Assembly (NCBI GenBank): GCA_025463125.1
Contig: JAOAPX010000180.1
Location: 1 to 41,646 of the forward strand
Source: Acidobacteriota bacterium
Lineage (GTDB): Bacteria > Acidobacteriota > Blastocatellia > Pyrinomonadales > Pyrinomonadaceae
Length of the DNA stretch: 41,646 nucleotides
Direction: 5' to 3'
In this document: positions 22,864 to 30,556 of the stretch, in pieces
Numbering within the stretch: position 1 is the first letter of the stretch
How the letters are laid out: each line of letters starts with the position of its first letter
Notes under the pieces: generated by a model
What the model was told of the DNA's origin: nothing
Seen by the model: only the letters and a program-made list of their open reading frames with translations
The model's database searches: none
Position numbers and translations under genes: made by a program

Positions 22864-23163
22864 ATGGCTGATACTATTGAAGTAAAAGTATTTCATGTTT
22901 CTGAAAGCTTGCCTTCCGTTAAAACGCCCGTATTGGTTTTTACGGAAACAGGCTCAAAATACATCGCTGCCCGGTTTGAAACCAATCCGACAGGCAACGA
23001 TCCAAGTGTAAATCAAATCAAGTGGGGCTTGATTTATAACAATAAAATCATCGGTGAAGTTAGTGCAGTTACTCATTGGTGCAGGCTAAACGTCGGACTT
23101 TCCCTTCCGCAGTCGCATTTTATGCAGAAAACCCAATCTGAAATTCACGCAATAACCGCTTAA
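22864..23163 (+). CDS. DUF551-like small protein
   Basis: 99 residues. HVSESLPSVKTPVLVFTETGSKYIAARFETNP and the later VTHWCRL match the pattern (W.P.SE.LP....PVLV...G...A.Y...W....VTHWMPLP) of DUF551, a domain seen mostly in phage and mobile DNA and of unknown function. Codon use does not stand out by eye. TATAAT (22852-22857) lies 6 nt before the ATG and there is no SD, so the mRNA is probably leaderless. The 255-nt gap upstream holds no gene but includes an ACAG-TTCG-CTGT hairpin. Alone, not in an operon. Confidence 0.6.
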   Translation: MADTIEVKVFHVSESLPSVKTPVLVFTETGSKYIAARFETNPTGNDPSVNQIKWGLIYNNKIIGEVSAVTHWCRLNVGLSLPQSHFMQKTQSEIHAITA

Positions 23164-23256
23164 CTTTTTGATTTTCTACCGGTCTTAAGAAACAAAAAAA
23201 CGCGCCAAACGAAATACCTTGCAAATAGCACTGTTATTTTATCGAGAAGGATAATA

Positions 23257-23376
23257 GTGTTTTTGTTCGAGATGTATCAGTACGTAAAATATCTGCGTTT
23301 TAATGAGTCTTTTCCGCAAGTAACTTTTTATTTGCAAAAGCCGGTTTACAAAGAGAGAAGTTTTTTCCGGGACTGA
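23257..23376 (+). CDS. Possible 39-residue peptide (weak)
   Basis: GTG at 23257 is preceded by AAGGA with 5-nt spacing, a better SD than most genes here, and opens a 39-codon frame, MFLFEMYQYVKYLRFNESF and onward, to TGA 23376. It is aromatic and basic. The frame ends inside a 9-bp hairpin (23363-23388). There is no homology I can recall. Otherwise the 335 nt between 23164 and the tRNA gene hold only terminator structures. Confidence 0.25.
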   Translation: MFLFEMYQYVKYLRFNESFPQVTFYLQKPVYKERSFFRD

Positions 23377-23402
23377 CAACCCGGAAAAGTTTGATTTACA
23401 AA

Positions 23403-23450
23403 AATAAAAAGGGCAGGAAGCAATTAAAACCGCTTCCTGCCCTTTTTATT
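23403..23450. terminator. Strong bidirectional terminator, 19-bp stem
   Basis: AATAAAAAGGGCAGGAAGC (23403-23421) pairs perfectly with 23432-23450 over a 10-nt loop. Each strand ends in a T-rich tract. On the minus strand it is 50 nt past tRNA-Leu and is its obvious terminator. Confidence 0.9.
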
Positions 23451-23499
23451 AATTACGGCTGCAATAAAGTGCAAAACATTAGAAAAAGCCGATAAAAAT

Positions 23500-23586
23500 T
23501 GGTGCGGACGAATGGAATCGAACCATCACGATGTCACCATCACAGGCTTCTGAGACCTGCGCGTCTACCAGTTCCGCCACGTCCGC
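23500..23586 (-). tRNA. tRNA-Leu (CAG anticodon)
   Basis: 87 nt with encoded CCA (TGG at 23500-23502 on the + strand). Acceptor GCGGACG/CGTCCGC. The loop CTCAGAA gives anticodon CAG. A long variable arm (TGATGGTGACATCGTGA) and D-arm GGCGGAACTGGTAGACGC are class-II Leu features. The T-loop is GGTTCGATTCC. Confidence 0.93.
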
Positions 23587-23603
23587 GTGAAAAGGCAAAG
23601 GAT

Positions 23604-23632
23604 AATATACAATTTAAGTTTGGAAAGCGCAA
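23604..23632 (-). promoter_or_regulatory. Promoter of tRNA-Leu
   Basis: On the minus strand TTGCGC (23632-23627), 17 nt, TATATT (23609-23604), about 17 nt from the mature 5' end. Confidence 0.6.
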
Positions 23633-23692
23633 AGCGAGAAATTCGGCTTTGTCGGCTTTGCGCCAATCTTCGTTTTCTTTATCATAAAAACA

Positions 23693-24391
23693 ATGGCTGA
23701 AAAACTAGCGCAGCGCCTGGCGGAAATAAAAAAACAAATCGCTGATGCGGCGAAAAAAGCGAATCGAAACGCGGGCGAAATAAAGCTTGCGGCGGTCAGC
23801 AAAACGCGTCCGGGCACAGATGTGAAAGAAGCGATAGCGGCGGGCGCGACCGTGTTCGGTGAAAATAAAGTGCAGGAAGCCGAAGCGAAGATCAAAGAGC
23901 TCGGTCGCGAATCGGCTGAGTGGCATCTGATCGGGCATCTGCAGGCGAATAAAGCGAGAAAAGCCGTCAATCTTTTCGACGTCATCCACACGCTCGATTC
24001 GATCGAACTTGCCGAGCGTCTCGAACGTATTTGTATTGAAGAAAACAGGCAAAGCCTTTCGGTTTTAGTGCAAGTCGATCTGGCGGGCGAAGCGACAAAA
24101 AACGGCGTTGCGGAAAACGATTTGTTGCCGCTGATCGAATTTTTGAAAACTTGTAAGTCGCTGAAGTTTGACGGTTTTATGATTATTCCGCCTTTTTTCG
24201 AAGATGCGGAAAAAACGCGACCCTTTTTTCGGCATCTAAGAGAAATTCGCGACCGGTTTTTGCCGGGCGGCGAGCTTTCGATGGGAATGAGTCACGATTT
24301 CGCGGTTGCGATCGAAGAAGGCGCGACGATCGTTCGAGTCGGAACGGCGATCTTCGGAGAACGCCGATACAAAGTTTCGAGTTTGGATTAA
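23693..24391 (+). CDS. yggS: YggS/PLPBP-family pyridoxal phosphate homeostasis protein
   Basis: 232 residues. PLP lysine is Lys37 in AAVSKTRP. Other family marks: FGENKVQEAEAKI, WHLIGHLQANKARKAV, VLVQVDLAGEATKNGV and GMSHDFAVAIEEGATIVRVGTAIFGER. The protein binds PLP without known catalysis and keeps vitamin B6 and amino-acid pools balanced. First gene of the yggS-yggT-yggU order found in many bacteria. TATCAT is 7 nt before the ATG, no SD. Confidence 0.95.
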   Translation: MAEKLAQRLAEIKKQIADAAKKANRNAGEIKLAAVSKTRPGTDVKEAIAAGATVFGENKVQEAEAKIKELGRESAEWHLIGHLQANKARKAVNLFDVIHTLDSIELAERLERICIEENRQSLSVLVQVDLAGEATKNGVAENDLLPLIEFLKTCKSLKFDGFMIIPPFFEDAEKTRPFFRHLREIRDRFLPGGELSMGMSHDFAVAIEEGATIVRVGTAIFGERRYKVSSLD

Positions 24392-24457
24392 AACTCGCGT
24401 TTTTAATTTTTTACCTCGGGTTTTTTAAGCTGAAGTACAAAGCTTGTAACAAATATT

Positions 24458-25048
24458 ATGCTTTCAGATATTTATCCGCTTATTCGAACAATTATTGTCG
24501 GTTTATTTTTGATATTCACGACGGCTTTGCTTTTGCGCCTTATTTTTAATTTCACGGATCCGAATCCATTCGGCGCGGTTGGCAGATTTTCCTTCAAACT
24601 GAAAAAACTGACCGACAGATACGTTTACCCGGCGGCGCGTCTGCTGGCGAATTTCCGCATTAATACGCGCTACGCGCCGTTTGTCACAATCCTTATAGCC
24701 GGCGTTCTGGTTTATTTCGCGCTGGGAATTATTAACAATACTTTTTACATTGTCGATAATTTGGCGCACAGCATTAAAAACGGCAACGTCAAAGCTTTCA
24801 TCGGTTTTGTTCTTTACGCATTGCTGAGCATCTTGGTTTTATTCATTTTTATTCGCTTTATTTCGTCGTGGTTCGTCTTTACGCGCAATACCTTTCTCGG
24901 CTTCGTCCGAAAGGTTACCGACCCGATTTTGCTGCCCGTTCAGCGCCTGATTCCGCCGATCGGTATGTTTGATATTTCGGCGATGCTCGTTTTGATTTTG
25001 ATCGGATTTTTGCAGGCGATCGTGCTGCGGATTTTTGTTCATTCTTGA
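24458..25048 (+). CDS. yggT: YggT-family membrane protein
   Basis: 196 residues with about four to five spans. The second half holds the YggT repeat FIRFISSWFVFTRNTFLGFVRKVTDPILLPVQRLIPPIGMFDISAMLVLILIGFL. The first half is a divergent duplicate of it (LLRLIFNFTDPNPFGAVGRFSFKLKKLTDRYVYPAARLLANFRI). Members sit in the inner membrane and are linked with osmotic or division functions in some bacteria; activity unknown. Its TGA overlaps the next gene's TTG. Confidence 0.87.
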   Translation: MLSDIYPLIRTIIVGLFLIFTTALLLRLIFNFTDPNPFGAVGRFSFKLKKLTDRYVYPAARLLANFRINTRYAPFVTILIAGVLVYFALGIINNTFYIVDNLAHSIKNGNVKAFIGFVLYALLSILVLFIFIRFISSWFVFTRNTFLGFVRKVTDPILLPVQRLIPPIGMFDISAMLVLILIGFLQAIVLRIFVHS

Positions 25049-25338
25049 TTAAATACACTGAAAAAGACAACGTCGTAAGCTTTTACGTGCGTGCTGTTCC
25101 GCGCGCCTCGAAAAGCGAAATCGTCGGCGTCTTGGACGGCGCGCTGAAAGTTCGCATTGCCGCGCCGCCGGTTGACGGCGCGGCAAACGCGGAACTCGCA
25201 AAGCTTCTGGCGAAAGCTTTTGAAATATCGAAAAGCGATGTCGAGATTTCAAGCGGTCAATTTTCAAAAATCAAATTAATCAGAATTAAAAACATATCGG
25301 GCGAAAGACTTCTCACAGTTTTACAAGCCAAAATCTAG
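25045..25338 (+). CDS. yggU: YggU/DUF167 family protein, TTG start
   Basis: 97 residues. VRAVPRASKSEIVGVLDGALKVRIAAPPVDGAANAELAKLLAKAF is the DUF167 signature, a small alpha/beta protein of unknown function. TTG at 25045 overlaps the TGA of yggT (TTGA) so translation is coupled; no downstream ATG precedes the conserved region. Confidence 0.87.
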   Translation: MIKYTEKDNVVSFYVRAVPRASKSEIVGVLDGALKVRIAAPPVDGAANAELAKLLAKAFEISKSDVEISSGQFSKIKLIRIKNISGERLLTVLQAKI

Positions 25339-25391
25339 CGTGATATATTCGTTTTTTCAATTTAATTCAACAAACACAAGGTAAATACTAA

Positions 25392-26132
25392 ATGTCAGGA
25401 CATTCCAAGTGGCACACGATTAAACACAAAAAAGGCGCTTTAGACGCAAAGCGCGGAAAAATTTTCACCAAACTCATCAAAGAAATCACCGTTGCGGCTC
25501 GCACCGGCGGGAGCGGAGACGTTGACGCAAACGCTCGTTTGCGCAAAGCCGTCACGGACGCCAAAGCCCAGAATATGCCGAACGACACGATCGACCGCGC
25601 GATAAAACGCGGCACGGGCGAGCTCGAAGGCGTAAATTACGAGGAAATCACATACGAAGGCTACGGCATCGGCGGCGTCGCCGTTCTGGTCGAAACAATG
25701 ACCGACAACCGCAATCGAACGGTTGCGGAGCTTCGACACCTTTTTTCGAAAAACGGCGGAAACTTAGGCGAAGCCGGCTCGGTTGCCTGGATATTCGACA
25801 AAAAAGGCTACATCGTCGTTGATAAAGAAGCGAAACCCGAAGACGAGCTTTTCGAGCTGGTCATCGAAGCCGGAGCCGACGATTTACAGGACGAAGGCGA
25901 CGTTTTCGAAATTTACACCGCGCCCGAGAATTTCGACGCCGTTTTGGATGCGGTTAAAGCCGCCGGAATCGAGCCGCAAGTCGCGGAAATTTCTATGGTT
26001 CCGCAAAACCACATCAAGCTCGAAGGCGCGGACGCGCAAAAAATGCTCAAACTTTACGAAGCGATCGACGACAACGACGACGTGCAGAAAGTTCACGCCA
26101 ATTTCGATATTGATGAGAGCGAGATGGGATAA
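25392..26132 (+). CDS. yebC: YebC/PmpR (TACO1-like) family protein
   Basis: 246 residues. [32 protein letters not shown] at the N-terminus, [17 protein letters not shown] and [18 protein letters not shown] are diagnostic. Members act as DNA-binding regulators in some species and promote translation of proline-rich stretches in others; the close yebC branch often precedes ruvC, but here a palindromic element and a converging gene follow. AAGG 9 nt before the ATG is a modest SD. Confidence 0.96.
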   Translation: MSGHSKWHTIKHKKGALDAKRGKIFTKLIKEITVAARTGGSGDVDANARLRKAVTDAKAQNMPNDTIDRAIKRGTGELEGVNYEEITYEGYGIGGVAVLVETMTDNRNRTVAELRHLFSKNGGNLGEAGSVAWIFDKKGYIVVDKEAKPEDELFELVIEAGADDLQDEGDVFEIYTAPENFDAVLDAVKAAGIEPQVAEISMVPQNHIKLEGADAQKMLKLYEAIDDNDDVQKVHANFDIDESEMG

Positions 26133-26140
26133 ATTTGAAA

Positions 26141-26295
26141 CCACAGATTCACACGGGTAAACACGGATAAAACAAAAGACTTTGAAAGATTACTTAAAAT
26201 AGAAAAGAGATTAAAAATTGAAGCTGGTAAATTACTTCGATTTTTAATCTCTTTTCTGTTTTTATCTATCCGTATTTATCTGTGAAAATCTGTGG
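26141..26295. repeat. Nested palindromic intergenic element
   Basis: Outer arms: CCACAGATT..CACGG.TAAACACGGATA (26141 onward) with its near complement ending GTGAAAATCTGTGG at 26295. Inner arms: 26201-26223 with 26235-26257, 22 of 23 bases paired plus one G-U, loop 11. TTTTCTGTTTTTATC follows the inner stem, so it may terminate both convergent genes (yebC and hmgA). Words CACAGAT and ACACGGATAA repeat within the arm. Confidence 0.85.
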
Positions 26296-26304
26296 CTAAC
26301 TTTC

Positions 26305-27609
26305 TTACTGCTGGAAATTCTTTTTGAGTTTTTGCCAAACCTCAAAATATTCGTGCTGCAATTCCGATGTTTCCATCGCGTATTTCGTCGGACGAATAAT
26401 GTAACGCGACTCGAACATAAACGCCATCGTGCCTTCCAATTTCTGCGGCTTCAACTCAGCGTTCGACGCTTTTTCAAACGCTTCCAAATCCGGTCCGTGC
26501 GCGCTCATTTGATTGTGCAAAGAACCGCCGCCGGGAACGAAGCCTTCTTCTTTGGCGTCATATTGCCCGAAAACCAAGCCCATATATTCGCTCATCACGT
26601 TGCGGTGATACCACGGCGGTCGAAACGTGTCTTCGGCGACGAGCCAGCGGTCGGGAAAGATGACGAAATCGCAATTCGCCGTGCCGTGTTCCCCGGACGG
26701 CGACGTTAAAACGGTGAAAATCGACGGGTCGGGATGATCGAAAGAAATCGAGCCGATGGTGTTAAATCGCCGCAAATCATATTTATAAGGCGCGTAGTTT
26801 CCGTGCCACGCGACGACATCGAGCGGCGAGTGATCGGTTTCGCACGCCCAAAGATTGCCGCCGAATTTCGCGACGATTTCGCACGCGCCGTCTTTATCTT
26901 CGTACCACGCGACGGGCGTTTCAAAATCGCGCGGATTCGCCAGACCGTTCGCGCCGATCGGACCTAAATCCGGCAGACGAAACTGCGCTCCGTAATTTTC
27001 GCAAATGTAGCCGCGAGCTTCGCCGTCGGGCAATTCGACGCGGAATTTAAGCCCGCGCGGCAAAACGGCAATCTCGCCCGAATTTATTTCCAAAACGCCT
27101 AATTCAGTTAAAAAACGAACCCGATTTTTCTCCGCGACAACGAGCATTTCGCCGTCGGCGTTGTAGAAAAACCTGTCCGTCATATTTTTATTACAGGCGA
27201 AAATATGAATCGCAATGCCGTGCTGCGAAAACAAATCGCCGTTCCCGGCAATCGTTATCAAGCCGCTGATAAAATCCGTTTCCGCAGTCGGCATCGGCAA
27301 AGGATTCCAGCGCAGTTGATTCGGCGTCGTTTCGATCTCGTCGAACTTTGAAACGAGCAGCCTGTTATCAATCCGCTCAAACGGCTTGTGCATCACCGAA
27401 GGGCGAATACGATACGTCCACGTGCGCTTGTTGTAAACGCGCGGCGCGGTAAAAGCCGTTCCCGAAAACTGCTCGGCGTAAAGCCCGAGCGGCGCTTTCT
27501 GCGGCGAGTTTCTGCCGATTGGCAGCGCGCCTTTGACCGCTTCGGTAGCGAACTCATTGCCGAAACCGCTTTGATATTTGGATTGTTCTTCGCTTTTTGT
27601 CGGCGTCAT
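26305..27609 (-). CDS. hmgA: Homogentisate 1,2-dioxygenase
   Basis: 434 residues from [20 protein letters not shown]. The Fe(II) site is visible: [12 protein letters not shown] gives His and Glu, and [12 protein letters not shown] the second His. The enzyme opens the homogentisate ring to maleylacetoacetate, the key step in tyrosine and phenylalanine catabolism. The longer TTG-initiated frame (27630) starts in the repeat hairpin and is rejected. It follows HPPD by 94 nt, separated by a strong palindrome, so expression may be uncoupled or attenuated there. Confidence 0.96.
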   Translation of the reverse strand: MTPTKSEEQSKYQSGFGNEFATEAVKGALPIGRNSPQKAPLGLYAEQFSGTAFTAPRVYNKRTWTYRIRPSVMHKPFERIDNRLLVSKFDEIETTPNQLRWNPLPMPTAETDFISGLITIAGNGDLFSQHGIAIHIFACNKNMTDRFFYNADGEMLVVAEKNRVRFLTELGVLEINSGEIAVLPRGLKFRVELPDGEARGYICENYGAQFRLPDLGPIGANGLANPRDFETPVAWYEDKDGACEIVAKFGGNLWACETDHSPLDVVAWHGNYAPYKYDLRRFNTIGSISFDHPDPSIFTVLTSPSGEHGTANCDFVIFPDRWLVAEDTFRPPWYHRNVMSEYMGLVFGQYDAKEEGFVPGGGSLHNQMSAHGPDLEAFEKASNAELKPQKLEGTMAFMFESRYIIRPTKYAMETSELQHEYFEVWQKLKKNFQQ

Positions 27610-27620
27610 AGTTCTTAATA

Positions 27621-27698
27621 ATAGCCGCAAAAAGGCACAAAAGACACAAAAAAATTAAAGAATTTATATTTGCGTTTTTTGTGCCTTTTTGCGGCTAT
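27621..27698. repeat. 22-bp perfect inverted repeat between hppD and hmgA
   Basis: ATAGCCGCAAAAAGGCACAA.. (27621-27642) pairs perfectly with 27677-27698; loop 34 nt, AT-rich. It lies between two genes of one pathway. It shares words with the element at 6517. No T tract on the minus strand, so it is more likely a mobile or structural repeat than a terminator. Confidence 0.85.
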
Positions 27699-27703
27699 TA
27701 ATT

Positions 27704-28813
27704 TTATAAATTTCCGCGTTTACGCTGTTCTTCTTCAATCGAAACAAATAAAGCTTTGAAGTTTCCTTTGCCGAAGCCTTTGCAGCCTTTTCTTTGCAGA
27801 ATTTCGTAGAAAACTGTCGGTCGGTCTTCGACGGGTTTGGTGAAAATCTGCAAAAGATACCCTTCTTCGTCGCGGTCAACCAGAATGCCGAGTTTTTTCA
27901 GTTCTTCGACATTTTCGTCGATCTCGCCGACGCGCGCGGGAAGCTCTTCGTAATACGTGTCGGGAACGGTCAGAAATTCGACGCCGTTCGATTGGAGTTT
28001 AGCAACAGTTTGGCGAATGTCTTTGCACAAAAGCGCGACGTGCTGCGCGCCCGGACCGCGATAAAATTCGATGTATTCCTGTATCTGCGATTTTCCTTTT
28101 TTGCTTTCCGCCGGTTCGTTGATCGGGAATTTGATGTTGTGTCCGCCGTCCGACATAACGATCGACATCAGCGCCGAATATTCGGTCGAAATGTCCTGAT
28201 CGTCGAATGTGATATAACGCTCGAAACCCATCACGTCGCGGTAAAAATCGCACCACGTTTCCATCCGTCCGAGTTCGACGTTGCCGACAATGTGATCGAC
28301 GAGCTGAATCCCGACTTCTTCGCCTTTTAAGTCCTGCGCGACGAATCCGGGCAGAAAAGGTCCGCTGTAATTATGCCCGTTATTGTTGTTATACGAAATA
28401 AACGAGTGAATCGTGTCGCCGTAAGTGTGAATCGCCGCTTTGCGCACGTTTCCGTTTTCGTCTTTCCAATCGTGCGGTTCGATGTGCGCGGTAGCGCCGC
28501 GCTTGATCGCTTCGGTAAAAGCTTGATCGGCGTCTTCGACCAGAAAAGCGATGTCGCGCACGCCGTCGCCGTGCTGCTTGATGTGCTCGGCGGAGTGATG
28601 CTCGGGGCTGAGCGGCGTCGTCAAAATGAAATTGACGCGATTCTGCCGCACAACATAAGAAGTCGTTTCGCGGTTGCCGGTTTCCAAGCCGGAATAAGCG
28701 ATACGCGAAAAGCCGAATGCTTTACGATAATAAAACTCGGCTTGCTTGGCGTTGCCGACGTAAAACTCGACGTGATGTATTTTCTTTAAGCCTAAAGGGT
28801 TTTTTTCTGTCAT
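27704..28813 (-). CDS. hppD: 4-hydroxyphenylpyruvate dioxygenase
   Basis: 369 residues. Two VOC-type halves. Fe(II) ligands are His174 (LVDHIVGNV), His258 (GAQHVALL) and Glu337 (TVFYEILQR). Conserved tail [20 protein letters not shown] closes the active site. The enzyme decarboxylates and hydroxylates 4-hydroxyphenylpyruvate to homogentisate. Start after phhA is 50 nt away, so likely the same transcript. Confidence 0.97.
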   Translation of the reverse strand: MTEKNPLGLKKIHHVEFYVGNAKQAEFYYRKAFGFSRIAYSGLETGNRETTSYVVRQNRVNFILTTPLSPEHHSAEHIKQHGDGVRDIAFLVEDADQAFTEAIKRGATAHIEPHDWKDENGNVRKAAIHTYGDTIHSFISYNNNNGHNYSGPFLPGFVAQDLKGEEVGIQLVDHIVGNVELGRMETWCDFYRDVMGFERYITFDDQDISTEYSALMSIVMSDGGHNIKFPINEPAESKKGKSQIQEYIEFYRGPGAQHVALLCKDIRQTVAKLQSNGVEFLTVPDTYYEELPARVGEIDENVEELKKLGILVDRDEEGYLLQIFTKPVEDRPTVFYEILQRKGCKGFGKGNFKALFVSIEEEQRKRGNL

Positions 28814-28863
28814 AACTGTCTCTGAATTAACTGCTTTTGTTTATAAAGCAATTAACATATGTT

Positions 28864-29775
28864 TTATTTTGTGAAACTCTCGATGTATTTTCGCGTCGTT
28901 TCCTTTAAATATTCATACGACGGAATAACATACAAAATCGGCTGCATATCCGAATAATTGTATGGCGTATTGATAACCTGCTCGAGATCGAACGGGCGAC
29001 GCTCGACGTTATCGGTAAAAGCGTTTTCGAGCTCGCCGAAACTCGAAAGCAAACCTGCGCCGTAAGCCTTTACGTCGCCGTCTTCTTCGATCAAGCCGAA
29101 TTCGACCGTAAACCAGTAAAGCCGACCGAGCTCTTCGAGCTGCTCTTCGCTGGCGATGCGCGCGCCGTGACCGATAAATTGCGAAAAATCAGCGAAATTG
29201 CGATTCGTAAACATCGGGATATGCCCGATTGATTCGTGAACGATGTCCGGTTCGGGAGTGTACTCCGGGCGCGAACTGTGACGAATATACTGGGTCGAAA
29301 GCATCGTGCGCCACGAAAGCCAGCTTAAAAAAGCGCGCGTTTCGACGAGTCCTTCTATCGGCGCGAGACGAAAATTCGAAAGCTGTTTGAGGCGTTTGTT
29401 CATTTCGGTCAACTGCGGAATGCGCTCGTTGCTGATGCCCAAATCCTTTTTCGCCTGAAGATAAAATTTCGAAGCTTTTTTCGCCTGAATTTCTTCGAGC
29501 CGGTTGGCGACGATGCGCCAGATTTCCTGTTCTTCTTCCGTATACTCGACGTTTGTGATAACTCCGGTTTCGCGGAATTTTTTCGCAAGGCGGGCGATGT
29601 AATCGCGGCGTGTCCGGTATTGCTCATCGCTTGCGCCCGGATGGTCGAGGTGAAGCTGGTTGATGTTTTCAAACTTCATGTCTCGAAACTCGGGCAAATC
29701 TTCATCTTTTATCTCGTAATTCTGAACGCTGAAAACGGGTTTCGGCTGCGGTGTGAAAGCTGTTATTGTCTGCAT
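28864..29775 (-). CDS. phhA: Phenylalanine 4-monooxygenase (aromatic amino acid hydroxylase)
   Basis: 303 residues. Catalytic iron ligands: His180 and His185 in [12 protein letters not shown] and Glu225 in [11 protein letters not shown]. The pterin-dependent enzyme turns Phe into Tyr, feeding the dioxygenases downstream. The regulatory ACT domain found in animal enzymes is missing, as usual in bacteria; it has about 120 extra N-terminal residues before the core that resemble the larger bacterial type. CTCCTT on the + strand (29785-29790) is a good SD. A pterin recycling gene is not visible. Confidence 0.93.
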   Translation of the reverse strand: MQTITAFTPQPKPVFSVQNYEIKDEDLPEFRDMKFENINQLHLDHPGASDEQYRTRRDYIARLAKKFRETGVITNVEYTEEEQEIWRIVANRLEEIQAKKASKFYLQAKKDLGISNERIPQLTEMNKRLKQLSNFRLAPIEGLVETRAFLSWLSWRTMLSTQYIRHSSRPEYTPEPDIVHESIGHIPMFTNRNFADFSQFIGHGARIASEEQLEELGRLYWFTVEFGLIEEDGDVKAYGAGLLSSFGELENAFTDNVERRPFDLEQVINTPYNYSDMQPILYVIPSYEYLKETTRKYIESFTK

Positions 29776-29822
29776 TTTCGTTTTCTCCTTTTCTAATTAC
29801 GATTGCTTCGCAATAAAAAAAA

Positions 29823-29857
29823 CTTATTTCCTCATTATCTATTGTATTTGAAATAAG
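29823..29857. promoter_or_regulatory. Inverted repeat in the lrp/phhA gap, operator candidate
   Basis: CTTATTTC (29823-29830) and GAAATAAG (29850-29857) form an exact 8-bp inverted repeat separated by 19 bases, in the AT-rich 169-nt gap between the divergent phhA and Lrp/AsnC regulator. The spacing allows binding of a dimer on both half-sites. No consensus was checked. Confidence 0.45.
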
Positions 29858-29944
29858 ATTTTCTATGAATGAGCAAATCCAGTTTTTATAGTAAACTTTC
29901 TTTAATATTTATCTTTATTTCGAGCTTTTACTTTAAAATCTAAA

Positions 29945-30385
29945 ATGGTTGATGAAATTGATTGGAAAATACTAAAAGAGCTGCAAAAAAACGCGCGCAT
30001 CAGTTACGCGGAACTCGGTCGGCGGATTAATCTGACGACGCCCGCCGTCATCGAGCGAATTCGCAAGCTCGAAGACGCGAGAATTATTACCGGTTATCGC
30101 GCGGAAATAGACACGGCAAAAGTCGGTCTGCCGATAACGGCGTTTATCCGAATGAGCATTACGGGCGTGGATTATTCAAAAATTATCGATGTCGTGCAAA
30201 AGTCAAAAGAGATTTTGGAATGCCACAGGGGCACGGGCGGCGATTCGTTTATAATGAAAGTCTCGGTCGCGGACGTCGAGCATCTGCAAGAGCTGATCGA
30301 TAAACTAACGCCTTACGGCATTACGACGACCGCAATCGTGCTTTCTTCGCCGGTCAAAGGACGCGTGATCGAGAAAAGAGATTAG
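29945..30385 (+). CDS. Lrp/AsnC-family regulator
   Basis: 146 residues. HTH at 1-60 (DWKILKELQKNARISYAELGRRINLTTPAVIERIRKLEDARIITGY) and RAM domain at 70-140 (FIRMSITGV, CHRGTGGDSFIMKVSVADVEHLQELIDKL), where an amino acid binds. Divergent from the Phe/Tyr catabolism genes, so probably senses Phe or Tyr and controls them. TAAAAT lies 5 nt before the ATG, no SD: leaderless candidate. A strong terminator follows. Confidence 0.93.
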   Translation: MVDEIDWKILKELQKNARISYAELGRRINLTTPAVIERIRKLEDARIITGYRAEIDTAKVGLPITAFIRMSITGVDYSKIIDVVQKSKEILECHRGTGGDSFIMKVSVADVEHLQELIDKLTPYGITTTAIVLSSPVKGRVIEKRD

Positions 30386-30405
30386 CTGAAAAAGAGATTA
30401 GCCGA
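30374..30405 (+). repeat. 16-bp tandem duplication spanning the lrp stop codon
   Basis: AAAAGAGATTAGCTGA (30374-30389) and AAAAGAGATTAGCCGA (30390-30405), 15 of 16 identical. TAG of the first copy is the stop. Confidence 0.9.
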
Positions 30406-30474
30406 GAAATTCCGTCAAGCGAATAATAGTAAAAAGAATTAACAACAGTAAAAGAATAAACGAAAAATAAGCAA

Positions 30475-30516
30475 AAAAAACGAGGATGACTTTAATTAAA
30501 ATCATCCTCGTTTTTT
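30475..30516 (+). terminator. Terminator of the Lrp-type gene
   Basis: AAAAAACGAGGATGA (30475-30489) with TCATCCTCGTTTTTT (30502-30516), 15 bp, loop 12, followed by a T-rich tract. It should work in both directions and also serve gltX. Confidence 0.9.
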
Positions 30517-30556
30517 CTTTTTAAATTCTTTAAATGTTAAATGCCGGTTATTTAGC

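Noticed and set aside
23363-23388. Hairpin TTTTCCGGG/CCCGGAAAA as a terminator
   Set aside because: No T tract follows; a much stronger terminator lies 15 nt on.
27794-28330. 178-codon + strand frame over hppD
   Set aside because: It is a shadow of the HPPD gene, which has all its iron ligands.
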